A DNA stretch of 64,000 nt from Selenomonadales bacterium (GTDB taxonomy: Bacteria; Bacillota; Negativicutes; Sporomusales; UBA7701): NCBI GenBank assembly GCA_029975165.1, contig JARKPR010000035.1:62001-126000 (forward strand), read 5' to 3'. The notes beneath the pieces are model-generated. The model saw only the letters and a list, made by a program, of their open reading frames with translations. It had not been told where the DNA came from and searched no databases. The position numbers and the translations under genes were made by a program. Below are positions 1 to 7,262 of the stretch, one piece after another; position 1 is the stretch's first letter, and the number at the start of each line of letters is the position of its first letter.

Positions 1-23
1 ACGGAGAATTGGAGGTGGATAAC

Positions 24-491
24 GTGTCTATTTTAGCAGGGAAAAAAGTCATCATCATGGGCGACCGGGACGGTATTCCCGGGCCAGCTATCGCCGAATG
101 CGCCAATAGCGCCGGCGCCGATGTCGTCTTCGTCACGACCGAATGCTTTGTCTGAACGGCGGCAGGCACGGTGGATCTGCAGAACCAGGCCCGGATCAAA
201 GAATTGACCGAACAATACGGCGGCGAAAATATCGTGATGCTGCTCGGCGGTGCCGAGCCTGAAAGCGCCTCGATTGCCGCCGAAACGGTCACAGTAGGTG
301 ATCCGACCTTCGCAGGTCCGCTGGCAGGAGTCTCGTTGGGACTCAAAGTGTATCATGTCGTGGAACCGGAGATTAAGGCTGAATTTGACCCCAAGGTATA
401 CGAGGAACAGGTGGCGATGATGGAGATGGTTTTGGATGTAGACAATCTCGTCGCCGAAGTAGCGAAAATGCGCCAGGAAGGAAGCAAATAA
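24..491 (+). CDS. grdA: Glycine reductase component A, selenoprotein GrdA (UGA read as Sec)
   Basis: Small redox selenoprotein of the glycine/sarcosine/betaine reductase system; it carries the carboxymethyl-selenoether made by protein B to protein C. The GTG at 24 follows a GGAGGTGG site. The frame reads [17 protein letters not shown], then the active-site motif Cys-Phe-Val-Sec, with the in-frame TGA at 153-155 as codon 44, and continues to TAA at 489-491 (155 aa). CxxU at residue 44 is the known GrdA signature, so the TGA is decoded, not a stop; a conventional gene call would start late, near 171. grdC and grdD follow on the same strand and selC lies at 52974. Very secure. Confidence 0.97.
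156..182 (+). promoter_or_regulatory. Candidate bacterial SECIS hairpin of grdA
   Basis: Directly downstream of the UGA, GCAG (162-165) can pair with CTGC (177-180), leaving an 11-nt loop that contains GGU at 170-172, about 15 nt after the UGA. Bacterial SECIS elements lie inside the coding sequence just after the UGA and present a GGU-containing loop to SelB. The stem is short (4 bp), so the exact fold is tentative. Confidence 0.45.
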
Positions 492-580
492 GGAAGTAAG
501 TATCGGTCATGGCCACCGTCGTCGATGCTATCGGCGACGGTGGGTGATTATCTTGTTGGAGCAACGGAGGTCGTCATATC

Positions 581-2113
581 ATGCCTGTTGTCAAAGGGGT
601 AGGCTATTCGTTGATTCACGCCCCGAATATCCTTTACCATAACGGCACCACCCAGACCAGCGAACGCAAAAAGAACCCCCAATCCGAATATCTCGCCAAA
701 TTGGCCAATCACTTGCGTAGCTACGAAACGGCGCTGGCGTATGCCCCCAATCAGGTTTATATCGGCAACATCGGCATGGACGAACTAAGGTCCATCCCCC
801 GCCCCTGGTACTCCTCTCCGGTTGCCAAGGCCGACCGGTTTGGCCCCTATGGCGAGATCATGCCGGAGGACGAATTTTACGGCCTTATTAAAATAGCCGA
901 TTCTTTCGACCTCGTCCGGCTCGAGGCTGAGTTTTCGGCTGCGGTCAAGGCAAAGCTGGCCAGGCACCGCTATCTTGGCAATGAACTGATTAAGCGCTTA
1001 TCCGACGGCAAGGAACTGGCCCAGATCCAAAAACTGGTGGATGATCAGGGCGCAGAGGGACTCTTTATAGCCGGGCGACTGGTGGGCTGTGTGCGCTCGG
1101 CTCATGAAATAGACGAAAACTTATCCGCCCATGTCATGCTCGAAAATCTGGTGACGAAAGCATCCTCGCTTTTGCCGCTTTTCTATCTGCTAACAACGGC
1201 TGGCGCAAAACCGGCCGATATCGACTATATCATTGAGTGTTCGGAAGAAGCTTGCGGCGACATGAACCAGCGCGGCGGCGGCAACTTCGCCAAGGCGATC
1301 GGCGAACTGGCCGGGCTGGTCAACGCGAGCGGCAGCGATGTCCGCGGTTTCTGCGCCGGTCCTGTCCATGCCATATTACAGGCCGCATCCCTGGTAAAGT
1401 CCGGGGTATTTAAGAATGTCGCCGTTGTCGGCGGCGGCTCGGCCGCCAAGCTGGGCATGAACGGCAAAGACCATGTGAACAAAAACCTGCCGGTCCTGGA
1501 AGATATGCTGGGAACTTTTGCGCTGCTCATCGCCGCGGATGACGGCTTCAATCCCGTGATTCGCCTCGACGTGGTCGGCAAGCACAATATCGGCACAGGA
1601 TCTTCGCCGCAACAGGTAATGACGGCGCTGGTGGCCGAGCCGGCAGCCAAGCTTAACCTGAAATTGGGCGACATCGACCACTTCTCGGCCGAAATGCAGA
1701 ATCCGGAGATTACCGAACCTGCCGGAGCCGGTAACGTGCCTGAGGCCAATTACAAAATGATCGCCGCCCTGGCCGTAATGGCCGGCGAAATTGCCAGAGG
1801 CGAAATCCTCCAGTTTGTCGAAAAGCATGGCTTAATAGGCTTCGCCCCGACACAGGGCCATATACCGTCCGGAGTGCCGGCGCTGGGATACTTCCGCGAC
1901 CAGATCCTTGCCGGCCGGGCCAAGACCTGCATGCTTATCGGCAAAGGCAGCCTGTTCCTCGGGAGGATGACGAACCTGTTCGACGGCCTGTCGCTTGTCA
2001 TTGATAAGAACCCCGGTCTTAAGCCGGCAGAAACCGGGATCAGCAGGGACGCGGTCCGGCAACTTATCGCCGAGGCTTTGCGGGACATGGCCCAAAACCT
2101 TAAAAGGGGGTGA
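581..2113 (+). CDS. grdC: Glycine reductase complex component C, subunit beta GrdC
   Basis: Beta subunit of protein C (510 aa), which with GrdD releases acetyl phosphate from the acetyl group taken over from GrdA. The N-terminus MPVVKGVGYSLIHAPNILYH and full length fit GrdC. The protein has a thiolase/ketoacyl-synthase-III-like body with conserved cysteines near residues 220 and 225 (ECSEEACGD) and 258 (FCAGPVHA), and a glycine-rich strand VAVVGGGSAAKLG. The ATG has an ACGGAGG site about 8 nt upstream. It lies 89 bp after grdA and its stop abuts the grdD start, so the three genes form one operon. Cytoplasmic. High confidence. Confidence 0.95.
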   Translation: MPVVKGVGYSLIHAPNILYHNGTTQTSERKKNPQSEYLAKLANHLRSYETALAYAPNQVYIGNIGMDELRSIPRPWYSSPVAKADRFGPYGEIMPEDEFYGLIKIADSFDLVRLEAEFSAAVKAKLARHRYLGNELIKRLSDGKELAQIQKLVDDQGAEGLFIAGRLVGCVRSAHEIDENLSAHVMLENLVTKASSLLPLFYLLTTAGAKPADIDYIIECSEEACGDMNQRGGGNFAKAIGELAGLVNASGSDVRGFCAGPVHAILQAASLVKSGVFKNVAVVGGGSAAKLGMNGKDHVNKNLPVLEDMLGTFALLIAADDGFNPVIRLDVVGKHNIGTGSSPQQVMTALVAEPAAKLNLKLGDIDHFSAEMQNPEITEPAGAGNVPEANYKMIAALAVMAGEIARGEILQFVEKHGLIGFAPTQGHIPSGVPALGYFRDQILAGRAKTCMLIGKGSLFLGRMTNLFDGLSLVIDKNPGLKPAETGISRDAVRQLIAEALRDMAQNLKRG

Positions 2114-2118
2114 CCGTA

Positions 2119-3270
2119 GTGCAGCAAGCGAAACAAATGATTGCCGAAGTTTTAAACGAAGCCGCCGATATTATCGCCACCGGAAAAGCTGCGGTCAAGG
2201 CCAGAATCGGTTTAACCCTGCTCGGCAGCGAGCACGGCCCCGGTGAAGTCCTGGCCGGGGCCGAAGCTGCCCAGCGCCGGCTGCCCGACGCGAAGGTCAC
2301 CGTTATCGGGCCGGCCGATATTGCCACGGATTTAGCAAAAATCGCAGTAGCGGACGAGGAGGAAGGGCACAGGGTCGTCGATCGGCTGCTGGCGTCGGGG
2401 GATTTGGACGCGGTTGTCACCATGCACTACAATTTTCCCATCGGCACCTCAACAGTCGGTTTAGCCGTTACCCCTGCCCGCGGGGCCGCGATGTTTATCG
2501 CCTGTACAACCGGTACATCATCGACGGACCGGGTGGAAGGCATGGTCCGCAACGCCGTTTACGGCATTGCTGCCGCGAAAGCCTATGGGATAGCCAATCC
2601 TACGGTAGGAATCCTCAATGTCGACGGCGCCCGGCAGGTCGAGCGCGCTTTAAAGGATATGAAAGAACGCGGCTATAATATCGCCTTCGCCGCTTCACAC
2701 CGTGCGGACGGCGGCATAGTTATGCGCGGCAACGACGTCTTGGCCGGCACGCCGCAAGTGCTGGTTTGCGACAGCCTTACCGGCAATATTCTCGTGAAAA
2801 TGCTGGCGGCTTATTCTTCCGGCGGCAGCTACGAGGCCTTGGGGTACGGCTACGGACCGGGGATCGGCGAAAATTTCGGGAACCTGATCCACATTATCTC
2901 CCGGGCGTCGGGAGCGCCGGTTATTGCCGGCGCGATCGAATACGCGGCCGCCATGGTAAAAGGCAAGCTTACGGAAGTTGCGCGGGAAGAAATGAGCTCG
3001 GCTGCCAAAGCGGGACTTGCCGATATGGGCAAAAGCCCCAAAACAGTTGCGACGAATCTGGCAGACGCTCCCGCCAAAAAGGTCGTCAGCCAGCAGATAG
3101 CGGGCATCGATGTTCTCGATATTGAAAACGCCCAGCAGCTATTGTGGCGCAATAACATCTATGCCGAAACCGGCATGGGGTGTACCGGCCCGGTAATTCT
3201 CGTCGCGGATGAAGACCAGGAAAAGGCTAAAACGGTGCTTAAAGATGGTAAAATCATTAACGGTGAATAA
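2119..3270 (+). CDS. grdD: Glycine reductase complex component C, subunit alpha GrdD
   Basis: Alpha subunit of protein C (383 aa), related to PlsX/phosphotransacetylase folds; it forms the acetyl-enzyme thioester and yields acetyl phosphate. The C-terminal motif GMGCTGPVILV carries the conserved cysteine near residue 355, the acyl-accepting position in this family. Two GTG starts are in frame: 2110 overlaps the grdC stop, but the AAAGGGGG site at 2103-2110 is correctly spaced for 2119, which I prefer. grdC and grdD are almost certainly co-translated. A strong terminator follows, so this is the last gene of the glycine reductase operon. Confidence 0.94.
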   Translation: MQQAKQMIAEVLNEAADIIATGKAAVKARIGLTLLGSEHGPGEVLAGAEAAQRRLPDAKVTVIGPADIATDLAKIAVADEEEGHRVVDRLLASGDLDAVVTMHYNFPIGTSTVGLAVTPARGAAMFIACTTGTSSTDRVEGMVRNAVYGIAAAKAYGIANPTVGILNVDGARQVERALKDMKERGYNIAFAASHRADGGIVMRGNDVLAGTPQVLVCDSLTGNILVKMLAAYSSGGSYEALGYGYGPGIGENFGNLIHIISRASGAPVIAGAIEYAAAMVKGKLTEVAREEMSSAAKAGLADMGKSPKTVATNLADAPAKKVVSQQIAGIDVLDIENAQQLLWRNNIYAETGMGCTGPVILVADEDQEKAKTVLKDGKIINGE

Positions 3271-3339
3271 ACTTACAATCTACGGACAATTATCTTTAGC
3301 TAGCTTGTAGCCGGAATGGCAATATTATATTTGGCTACG

Positions 3340-3374
3340 AAAGGCCCTACAGCCGCTTGGCTAGTAGGGCCTTT
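3340..3374 (+). terminator. Intrinsic terminator after grdD
   Basis: Perfect 11-bp stem: AAAGGCCCTAC (3340-3350) pairs with GTAGGGCCTTT (3364-3374) around a 13-nt loop. The A/T ends allow use in both directions. It sits 70 bp after the grdD stop. Confidence 0.85.
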
Positions 3375-3423
3375 ATATAAACCAATTTTGCGCCGCCTGA
3401 CAAAACGACGCTCCGATTCCGCC

Positions 3424-3636
3424 TTAGCGGCCCTTTCGCCGCTCCTGCCGCCGCTTCGTGGACCTCTCTGTTAACAGATTTTGCACAGTCTCAAATGTCT
3501 CCTTGTCAATGATGGCTTCGTGTTGGCCGTCGAAAAATTCACCGTTAAACTTGACCTTTCCGATATAAACCGACTCGATTCCCGCCCAGCTAGCGAAGGA
3601 CAACCGGAAGTTCCAGTATAAGCTGTGATGACTCAC
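3424..3636 (-). pseudogene. Large serine recombinase fragment
   Basis: A minus-strand frame of 70 codons contains VYIGKVKFNGEFFDGQHEAI followed by IDKETFETVQNLL, the pattern of the recombinase domain of large serine recombinases (the segment after the catalytic resolvase domain). The catalytic N-terminal serine domain and the zinc ribbon/coiled coil are absent, and the N-terminal 20 codons do not look related. It is the stump of a phage or element integrase; together with the decayed genes that follow it marks a former insertion between the grd operon and the gntR cluster. Family assignment is by motif only. Confidence 0.6.
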
Positions 3637-3684
3637 ATGGTATTCGCCGACGGATTGCTTGGTTATTACGGCTTACGATCAAGG

Positions 3685-3978
3685 GTCAGGTGTATTTGAG
3701 GTCGGGCCATGGAGTACAAGGACAGGCTCAAGGAATCGTGGAGCGCATCTACCTTGGCGGCAGTGCTAACCTGAGCGGCGGCATGATCAAGGTCTATCGT
3801 CAGGTCATGCAGCATCATAAAAAAACAGGTAAGTCGACCGGGTGCCGCGGCTGACGGACGGTCTTACCAAGGCGACTTGGACTCGGCTTCCGGCACAATC
3901 CAGGCCAATATCGACTCCATCAGGTACAGCCTGGCGGCGGCGTATGAAAGAGATAAGGCCGTGTTTGGCGGAGTGTAG
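3685..3978 (+). pseudogene. Decayed reading frame, product not recognised
   Basis: Two adjacent plus-strand frames look like pieces of one gene broken by frameshifts. The first reads GQAQGIVERIYLGGSANLSG then GMIKVYRQVMQHHKKTG; the second, from about 3842, reads GAADGRSYQGDLDSASGT, then IQANIDSIRYSLAAAYERDK, ending AVFGGV at the TAG at 3976-3978. Composition is protein-like (alternating hydrophobic residues, amphipathic last 30 residues) but I recognise no family. No start codon with a ribosome site is visible. It sits within the recombinase/IS1595 scar, so it may be phage or element cargo. Confidence 0.35.
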
Positions 3979-4100
3979 ATTTGGTTGCATAATCAGTCCA
4001 AGAAAACGTCCGCACCTCCTTTCCTACATTTAATCGCCGCCGTTGACAGATGTAAACACAGCCAGTTTTGTAAATATTAGAATATTTATACTAAAGGACC

Positions 4101-4134
4101 TTGACTAAAAAAAATAGAGAGTATACACTGTATA
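4101..4134 (+). promoter_or_regulatory. Promoter with GntR-type operator, left copy
   Basis: TTGACT (4101-4106), a 17-nt spacer and TACACT (4124-4129) form a good sigma-70 type promoter. The -10 region lies inside the palindrome TATACACTGTATA (4122-4134). The same 16 bases, GTATACACTGTATATA, recur at 5906-5921 in front of the dehydrogenase gene. HutC-type GntR proteins bind such short AT-rich palindromes and usually control themselves and the adjacent catabolic genes, so this looks like the original autoregulated promoter of the gntR gene at 5070, now separated from it by a transposase relic and a small gene. Confidence 0.6.
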
Positions 4135-4169
4135 TAGACTAATCTTCATGCTAAGAGAAAAACAGAGGG

Positions 4170-4393
4170 TTAAGTTTACGCATTCGCACCCGCCCAGAGC
4201 CTTTAGGCTTCTTCGTACACATAAGCCTGCCTCGACTTTGTTCCTAATAAAGCCGAAAAGTATTGCAGGCAAGGCAGACAAAGCCATCCGGCCACCGTAT
4301 CTTTTTCAAATAATCAGTGCATGTTGCGTCATCAGAAAGCATTTTAACAAAGTCTCGATAAAGGTACTCGGGTGCTCAATACTTACCGACAAA
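4170..4393 (-). pseudogene. IS1595-family transposase N-terminal relic
   Basis: Reading the minus strand from about 4393, the frame gives TFIETLLKMLSDDATC, then TDYLKKIRWPDGFVCLACNT, closely following the N-terminal zinc-ribbon start of IS1595-type transposases (acidic helix, then R-W-P-x-G-F-x-C-x-x-C). A stop at 4244-4246 and a frame change follow; the other frame continues with CVRRSLKALGGCEC, plausibly the second cysteine pair. The catalytic DDE-like domain is missing. The plus-strand 107-codon frame across the same bases is most likely a shadow. Confidence 0.6.
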
Positions 4394-4480
4394 CCCCTGT
4401 TCCTCCGGCATTTAGAAAGCTATGAGTCTATTATGCCCGAACAGGAGCTATACCTCCATTTAAGAAATTAGAGCTTCTTG

Positions 4481-4517
4481 AAAGCCTATTGCTGACAATA
4501 AAGTAATAGGCTTTTGT
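4481..4517 (+). terminator. Terminator-like hairpin, left copy
   Basis: AAAGCCTATT (4481-4490) pairs with AATAGGCTTT (4505-4514), followed by TGTTT. The preceding GAGCTTCTT is repeated before the hairpin at 7072, so the two structures appear to be related copies. Confidence 0.65.
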
Positions 4518-4569
4518 TTCCCCATTATTTTACAATAGGCAGCACGGGGATATATAGTCTGGTCGACAT

Positions 4570-4662
4570 GGGAAAGAGTTTCCCGTTCTGCTTTACAAGT
4601 GATCTGCCAATCTCCTGCAAGTCCTGTTTGGCGGCCGGGCAACTGCCCGAGGGATTTGCAGG
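4570..4662 (+). promoter_or_regulatory. Structured RNA leader ahead of the Com-like gene
   Basis: Three nested or serial hairpins are visible. GGGAAA (4570-4575) pairs with TTTCCC (4579-4584). CCTGCAAGTCC (4614-4624) pairs with GGATTTGCAGG (4652-4662), 11 bp with one G-U. Inside that, CGGGC (4636-4640) pairs with GCCCG (4645-4649) over an AACT loop. CGCCCCCTTTT follows, then the ribosome site of the 4718 gene. It does not match riboswitch consensus sequences I know (TPP, SAM, cobalamin, c-di-GMP, Moco). It may be a cis-regulatory leader or a stable small RNA. Confidence 0.45.
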
Positions 4663-4717
4663 CGCCCCCTTTTGCTATTTTAATCGTCGAAGGAAGTATT
4701 AACTGAGGTGGGGCAAA

Positions 4718-4915
4718 ATGGAGTTAATTGATTTTCGTTGTGGGGTTTGTAACAGGCTGTTGGCACGGGTAAATGGTGAAGCCCAGATAAAATGTCCCCG
4801 CTGTAATACTTTAAATCTTATTAAGGGAACTGATTGTCAAGTTCTTGGACAGATAATTCAGGCTGACAATCGAAATCAGGATGGTAGGCATATTGCAACG
4901 CGGGTATGTTTTTGA
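4718..4915 (+). CDS. Com-like small zinc-ribbon protein
   Basis: A 65-residue protein whose first 40 residues read MELIDFRCGVCNRLLARVNG, then EAQIKCPRCNTLNLI: two CxxC knuckles (RCGVC and KCPRC) spaced as in Mu-phage Com, the small zinc finger that in Mu activates translation of mom mRNA. Relatives occur as stand-alone genes in many Firmicutes with unknown roles. A clear GAGGTGGGG site precedes the ATG. It lies directly downstream of a structured leader and upstream of gntR, within phage or IS debris, so a mobile origin is likely. The C-terminal 25 residues show no recognisable feature. An RNA or DNA target cannot be inferred from the sequence. Confidence 0.7.
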   Translation: MELIDFRCGVCNRLLARVNGEAQIKCPRCNTLNLIKGTDCQVLGQIIQADNRNQDGRHIATRVCF

Positions 4916-5069
4916 AAGACTGTTTGTGAGGCACATTGTTCTTTAGTAGCATAGAACATGAACTTGGGATGACCCTCCGGGATAGAATAACGAAGTCGGA
5001 CTATTTTTTGTAGCACCAATCAGGATAAATACGAAATAGCAAGATAAATAATGATTTTGGGAGTGAACT

Positions 5070-5837
5070 ATGAGCGTAAATCAGGCTGAGCCTTTATACC
5101 GGCAGATTTTGAGGGATCTGAAAGAAAAATTAGCGCAAAATATGTGGGCAATAGGGGATGCCTTTCCTACCGACAGAGAACTAATGGAGACATATGGGGT
5201 TAGTAGTATTACGATTCGAAGAGTAGTTTTGGAATTGGTCAATGAGGGTTGGATTGAAAGACGGCATGGTATAGGCACTTTTGTAAAAAAAGACTTGGTT
5301 GATCTTGGAAAAGCAGTAGGTTTCTTTGAGGAGGTCAGACGGAGAGGGAGGAAACCTACTGCCAAATTGCTTTATTCGGGAGAAGTACTTCTATCGAGCG
5401 AGATGATCGAGAACTATCCGAATCTAAAGGCTTTCAAGAATTCCAGAGTATATCTTATAAAAAGAGTCAATTACATAGACAATCTTCCTGTAGAACTGTC
5501 CGATAGTTTCTGGGATATTCAGTTTGGGAGCAGCCTGGCAAGGTTTGAACTGTCCTCCCAAGGTCTTTACGAGCTTATACGACATCATTTCGATTCGCAA
5601 ATTACGATTAGAGAACAAGAGTTAAAAGCGATTAGCGCTTCTCCGGAAGTGGCAAGGGAGTTAGAGATTAACGAAGGAACGCCGTTGCTTAGAGCCGATC
5701 GGATTTCATACGATAATTCGAAACGAATACTCGAAGTGGCGGTTATTATTTATCACCCCACGAATTACCGGTGTAAGATTGTGTCATCGAAAGAGCCCGG
5801 GTACCGTATAGATAGCAGAAATAATCCTATAGCGTAG
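5070..5837 (+). CDS. GntR/HutC-family transcriptional regulator
   Basis: 255 aa: N-terminal winged helix (residues 5-72; LYRQILRDLKEKL, FPTDRELMETYGVSSITIRR, ERRHGIGTFV) followed by a UTRA ligand-binding domain (about 90-240; LSDSFWDIQF, EGTPLLRADRISYD). HutC-type proteins repress catabolic genes and release DNA when the substrate or an early intermediate binds the UTRA domain. It is likely the local regulator of the dehydrogenase/TRAP cluster that starts 158 bp downstream; identical palindromes at 4121 and 5906 flank the gene and are its probable operators. Its AT-richer composition than the transporter genes may reflect a different history. The effector is unknown. Confidence 0.88.
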   Translation: MSVNQAEPLYRQILRDLKEKLAQNMWAIGDAFPTDRELMETYGVSSITIRRVVLELVNEGWIERRHGIGTFVKKDLVDLGKAVGFFEEVRRRGRKPTAKLLYSGEVLLSSEMIENYPNLKAFKNSRVYLIKRVNYIDNLPVELSDSFWDIQFGSSLARFELSSQGLYELIRHHFDSQITIREQELKAISASPEVARELEINEGTPLLRADRISYDNSKRILEVAVIIYHPTNYRCKIVSSKEPGYRIDSRNNPIA

Positions 5838-5905
5838 TTTGGCTTATCATGGCTGCCTTAGATGGACTAGCATAACTGATCTTAAAAGTATTTAGGGATG
5901 AGTCA

Positions 5906-5921
5906 GTATACACTGTATATA
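5906..5921. promoter_or_regulatory. GntR-type operator, right copy
   Basis: GTATACACTGTATATA, containing the palindrome TATAC-ACT-GTATA, identical over 16 bases to 4121-4136. It lies 75 bp upstream of the dehydrogenase start. A -35 element is not obvious here, so the exact start of transcription is unclear. Confidence 0.6.
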
Positions 5922-5995
5922 AACAGGGGGGCAAAAAGTACTATTGGTTTATCATAGAGAGCTTTGCCAATATATGGGAGGAGAAGGTTGCCACT

Positions 5996-7012
5996 ATGAG
6001 AGCATTGCGACTGCTTAAGCCTACTCAATTCGAGGTTATTGAAGCAGAAATTCCGCGGATTGCAAGTAATGAAGTACTGATAAAAGTCCATTACGCGGGA
6101 ATTTGCGGAAGCGATATACATATGTTTCATGGCAAAACAGCCCGCGTGAAATATCCTATTGTTCCCGGCCATGAATTTGCCGGTGAGATTGCCGAGATTG
6201 GCGATGGAAAGAACAATAGTTTGCGAGTCGGCGATCTGGTAACAATAAACCCTCTTATTACGTGTGGCAAATGTCTATCATGCACGACAGGCCGGAGCAA
6301 CATTTGTCCGAAATTCGGTCTATACGGCATTGATACTGACGGTGGATTTGCCGAGTATGTCAAAGTAGCGACCGATCATGTTGTCAAAATTCCCGCTGGT
6401 ATGCCTGCCGATGTCGCTGCCTTAGCCGAACCTTTTTCCGTTGGCTTTCATGCCGTCAAACGCTCCCAGTTACAGGTCGGTGATAAAGCCTTAGTTCTGG
6501 GAGCAGGGCCGATTGGTTTGATTGTAGCCTCGGTAGCGAAGGCCGCTGGTGCCGGTTCCATTCTCGTGAGTGAGAAAAACCAGTATAGACTGGATGTCGC
6601 GCGCAAAATGGGCTTTCAGGTTTATGATGATTCCGAAGGTGATTTGAAACGAAAAGTTGACGAAATAACCGGCGGCAATGGGGTGGATATCGTCTTCGAG
6701 GCTGCTGCGGCCCCAATTACATCGCTCAAAATGACCGCCTATTTGCGACCCGGCGGGACAGCGGTTATGGTAGGCGTTCACCGGGAATATGTACCGGCAG
6801 ACCTGGGAGCCGTCAATCTTCGCGAACTTAATATCATTGGTACGATGGTCTATACGCCGAACGACTTTAAAGCCGCGGTCGCCATGCTGCCGAGGATGGA
6901 TTCGCTACCGCTGCTAATCAGTCATAAGTTGCCGCTGGAAGCACATGACCAAGCATATAGTTCCATCGTTAACGGAAAAGATGCAATGAAGATCCTGTTT
7001 TATCCCAATTAG
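5996..7012 (+). CDS. Zinc-dependent medium-chain dehydrogenase (sorbitol/threonine dehydrogenase type)
   Basis: 338 aa, cytoplasmic NAD(P)-dependent alcohol dehydrogenase of the MDR family. Catalytic zinc ligands are visible as Cys37 (GICGSD) and His59-Glu60 (PGHEFAG); the structural zinc site is Cys90, Cys93, Cys96 and Cys104. The nucleotide fold is at GAGPIGLI near residue 170. This layout is typical of polyol, L-threonine and sugar-acid dehydrogenases, so the substrate is probably a polyhydroxy compound with an oxidisable secondary hydroxyl. It follows the operator at 5906 and is separated from the TRAP genes by a hairpin at 7072 that could partly terminate transcription. A role in the first oxidation of the imported substrate is an inference. 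Confidence 0.85.
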   Translation: MRALRLLKPTQFEVIEAEIPRIASNEVLIKVHYAGICGSDIHMFHGKTARVKYPIVPGHEFAGEIAEIGDGKNNSLRVGDLVTINPLITCGKCLSCTTGRSNICPKFGLYGIDTDGGFAEYVKVATDHVVKIPAGMPADVAALAEPFSVGFHAVKRSQLQVGDKALVLGAGPIGLIVASVAKAAGAGSILVSEKNQYRLDVARKMGFQVYDDSEGDLKRKVDEITGGNGVDIVFEAAAAPITSLKMTAYLRPGGTAVMVGVHREYVPADLGAVNLRELNIIGTMVYTPNDFKAAVAMLPRMDSLPLLISHKLPLEAHDQAYSSIVNGKDAMKILFYPN

Positions 7013-7071
7013 GGCCTAAGGCATTCACACTCCTGCATAGTAGACAACTTAATTTAACCCTGAGCTTCTTG

Positions 7072-7110
7072 AAAGCCTAGTACTGTAAAACGCAACGGTA
7101 TTAGGCTTTT
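7072..7110 (+). terminator. Terminator-like hairpin, right copy, between dehydrogenase and dctP
   Basis: AAAGCCTA (7072-7079) pairs with TAGGCTTT (7102-7109); further weaker pairing of GTAC with GGTA extends the stem. The 18 bases from GAGCTTCTT into the stem match the hairpin at 4481. It may set a ratio between the dehydrogenase and the transporter genes. Confidence 0.6.
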
Positions 7111-7262
7111 ATACTGAAACAACCGATATTCAATAAGCGGTATGGAGGGACTGACGCCTTGGGAAGATGTCCTTCTGCGGGGAGGGGTAATATAGGATAA
7201 GAAGACCGGTAGCAAATAAAAGGTAGCCTGATTTTCAAAAATGATTTGGAGGGATGGGAAGA

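Noticed and set aside
4148-4471. 107-codon plus-strand frame downstream of the left operator
   Set aside because: No ribosome site and no protein character; the minus strand here shows an IS1595-type transposase start instead.
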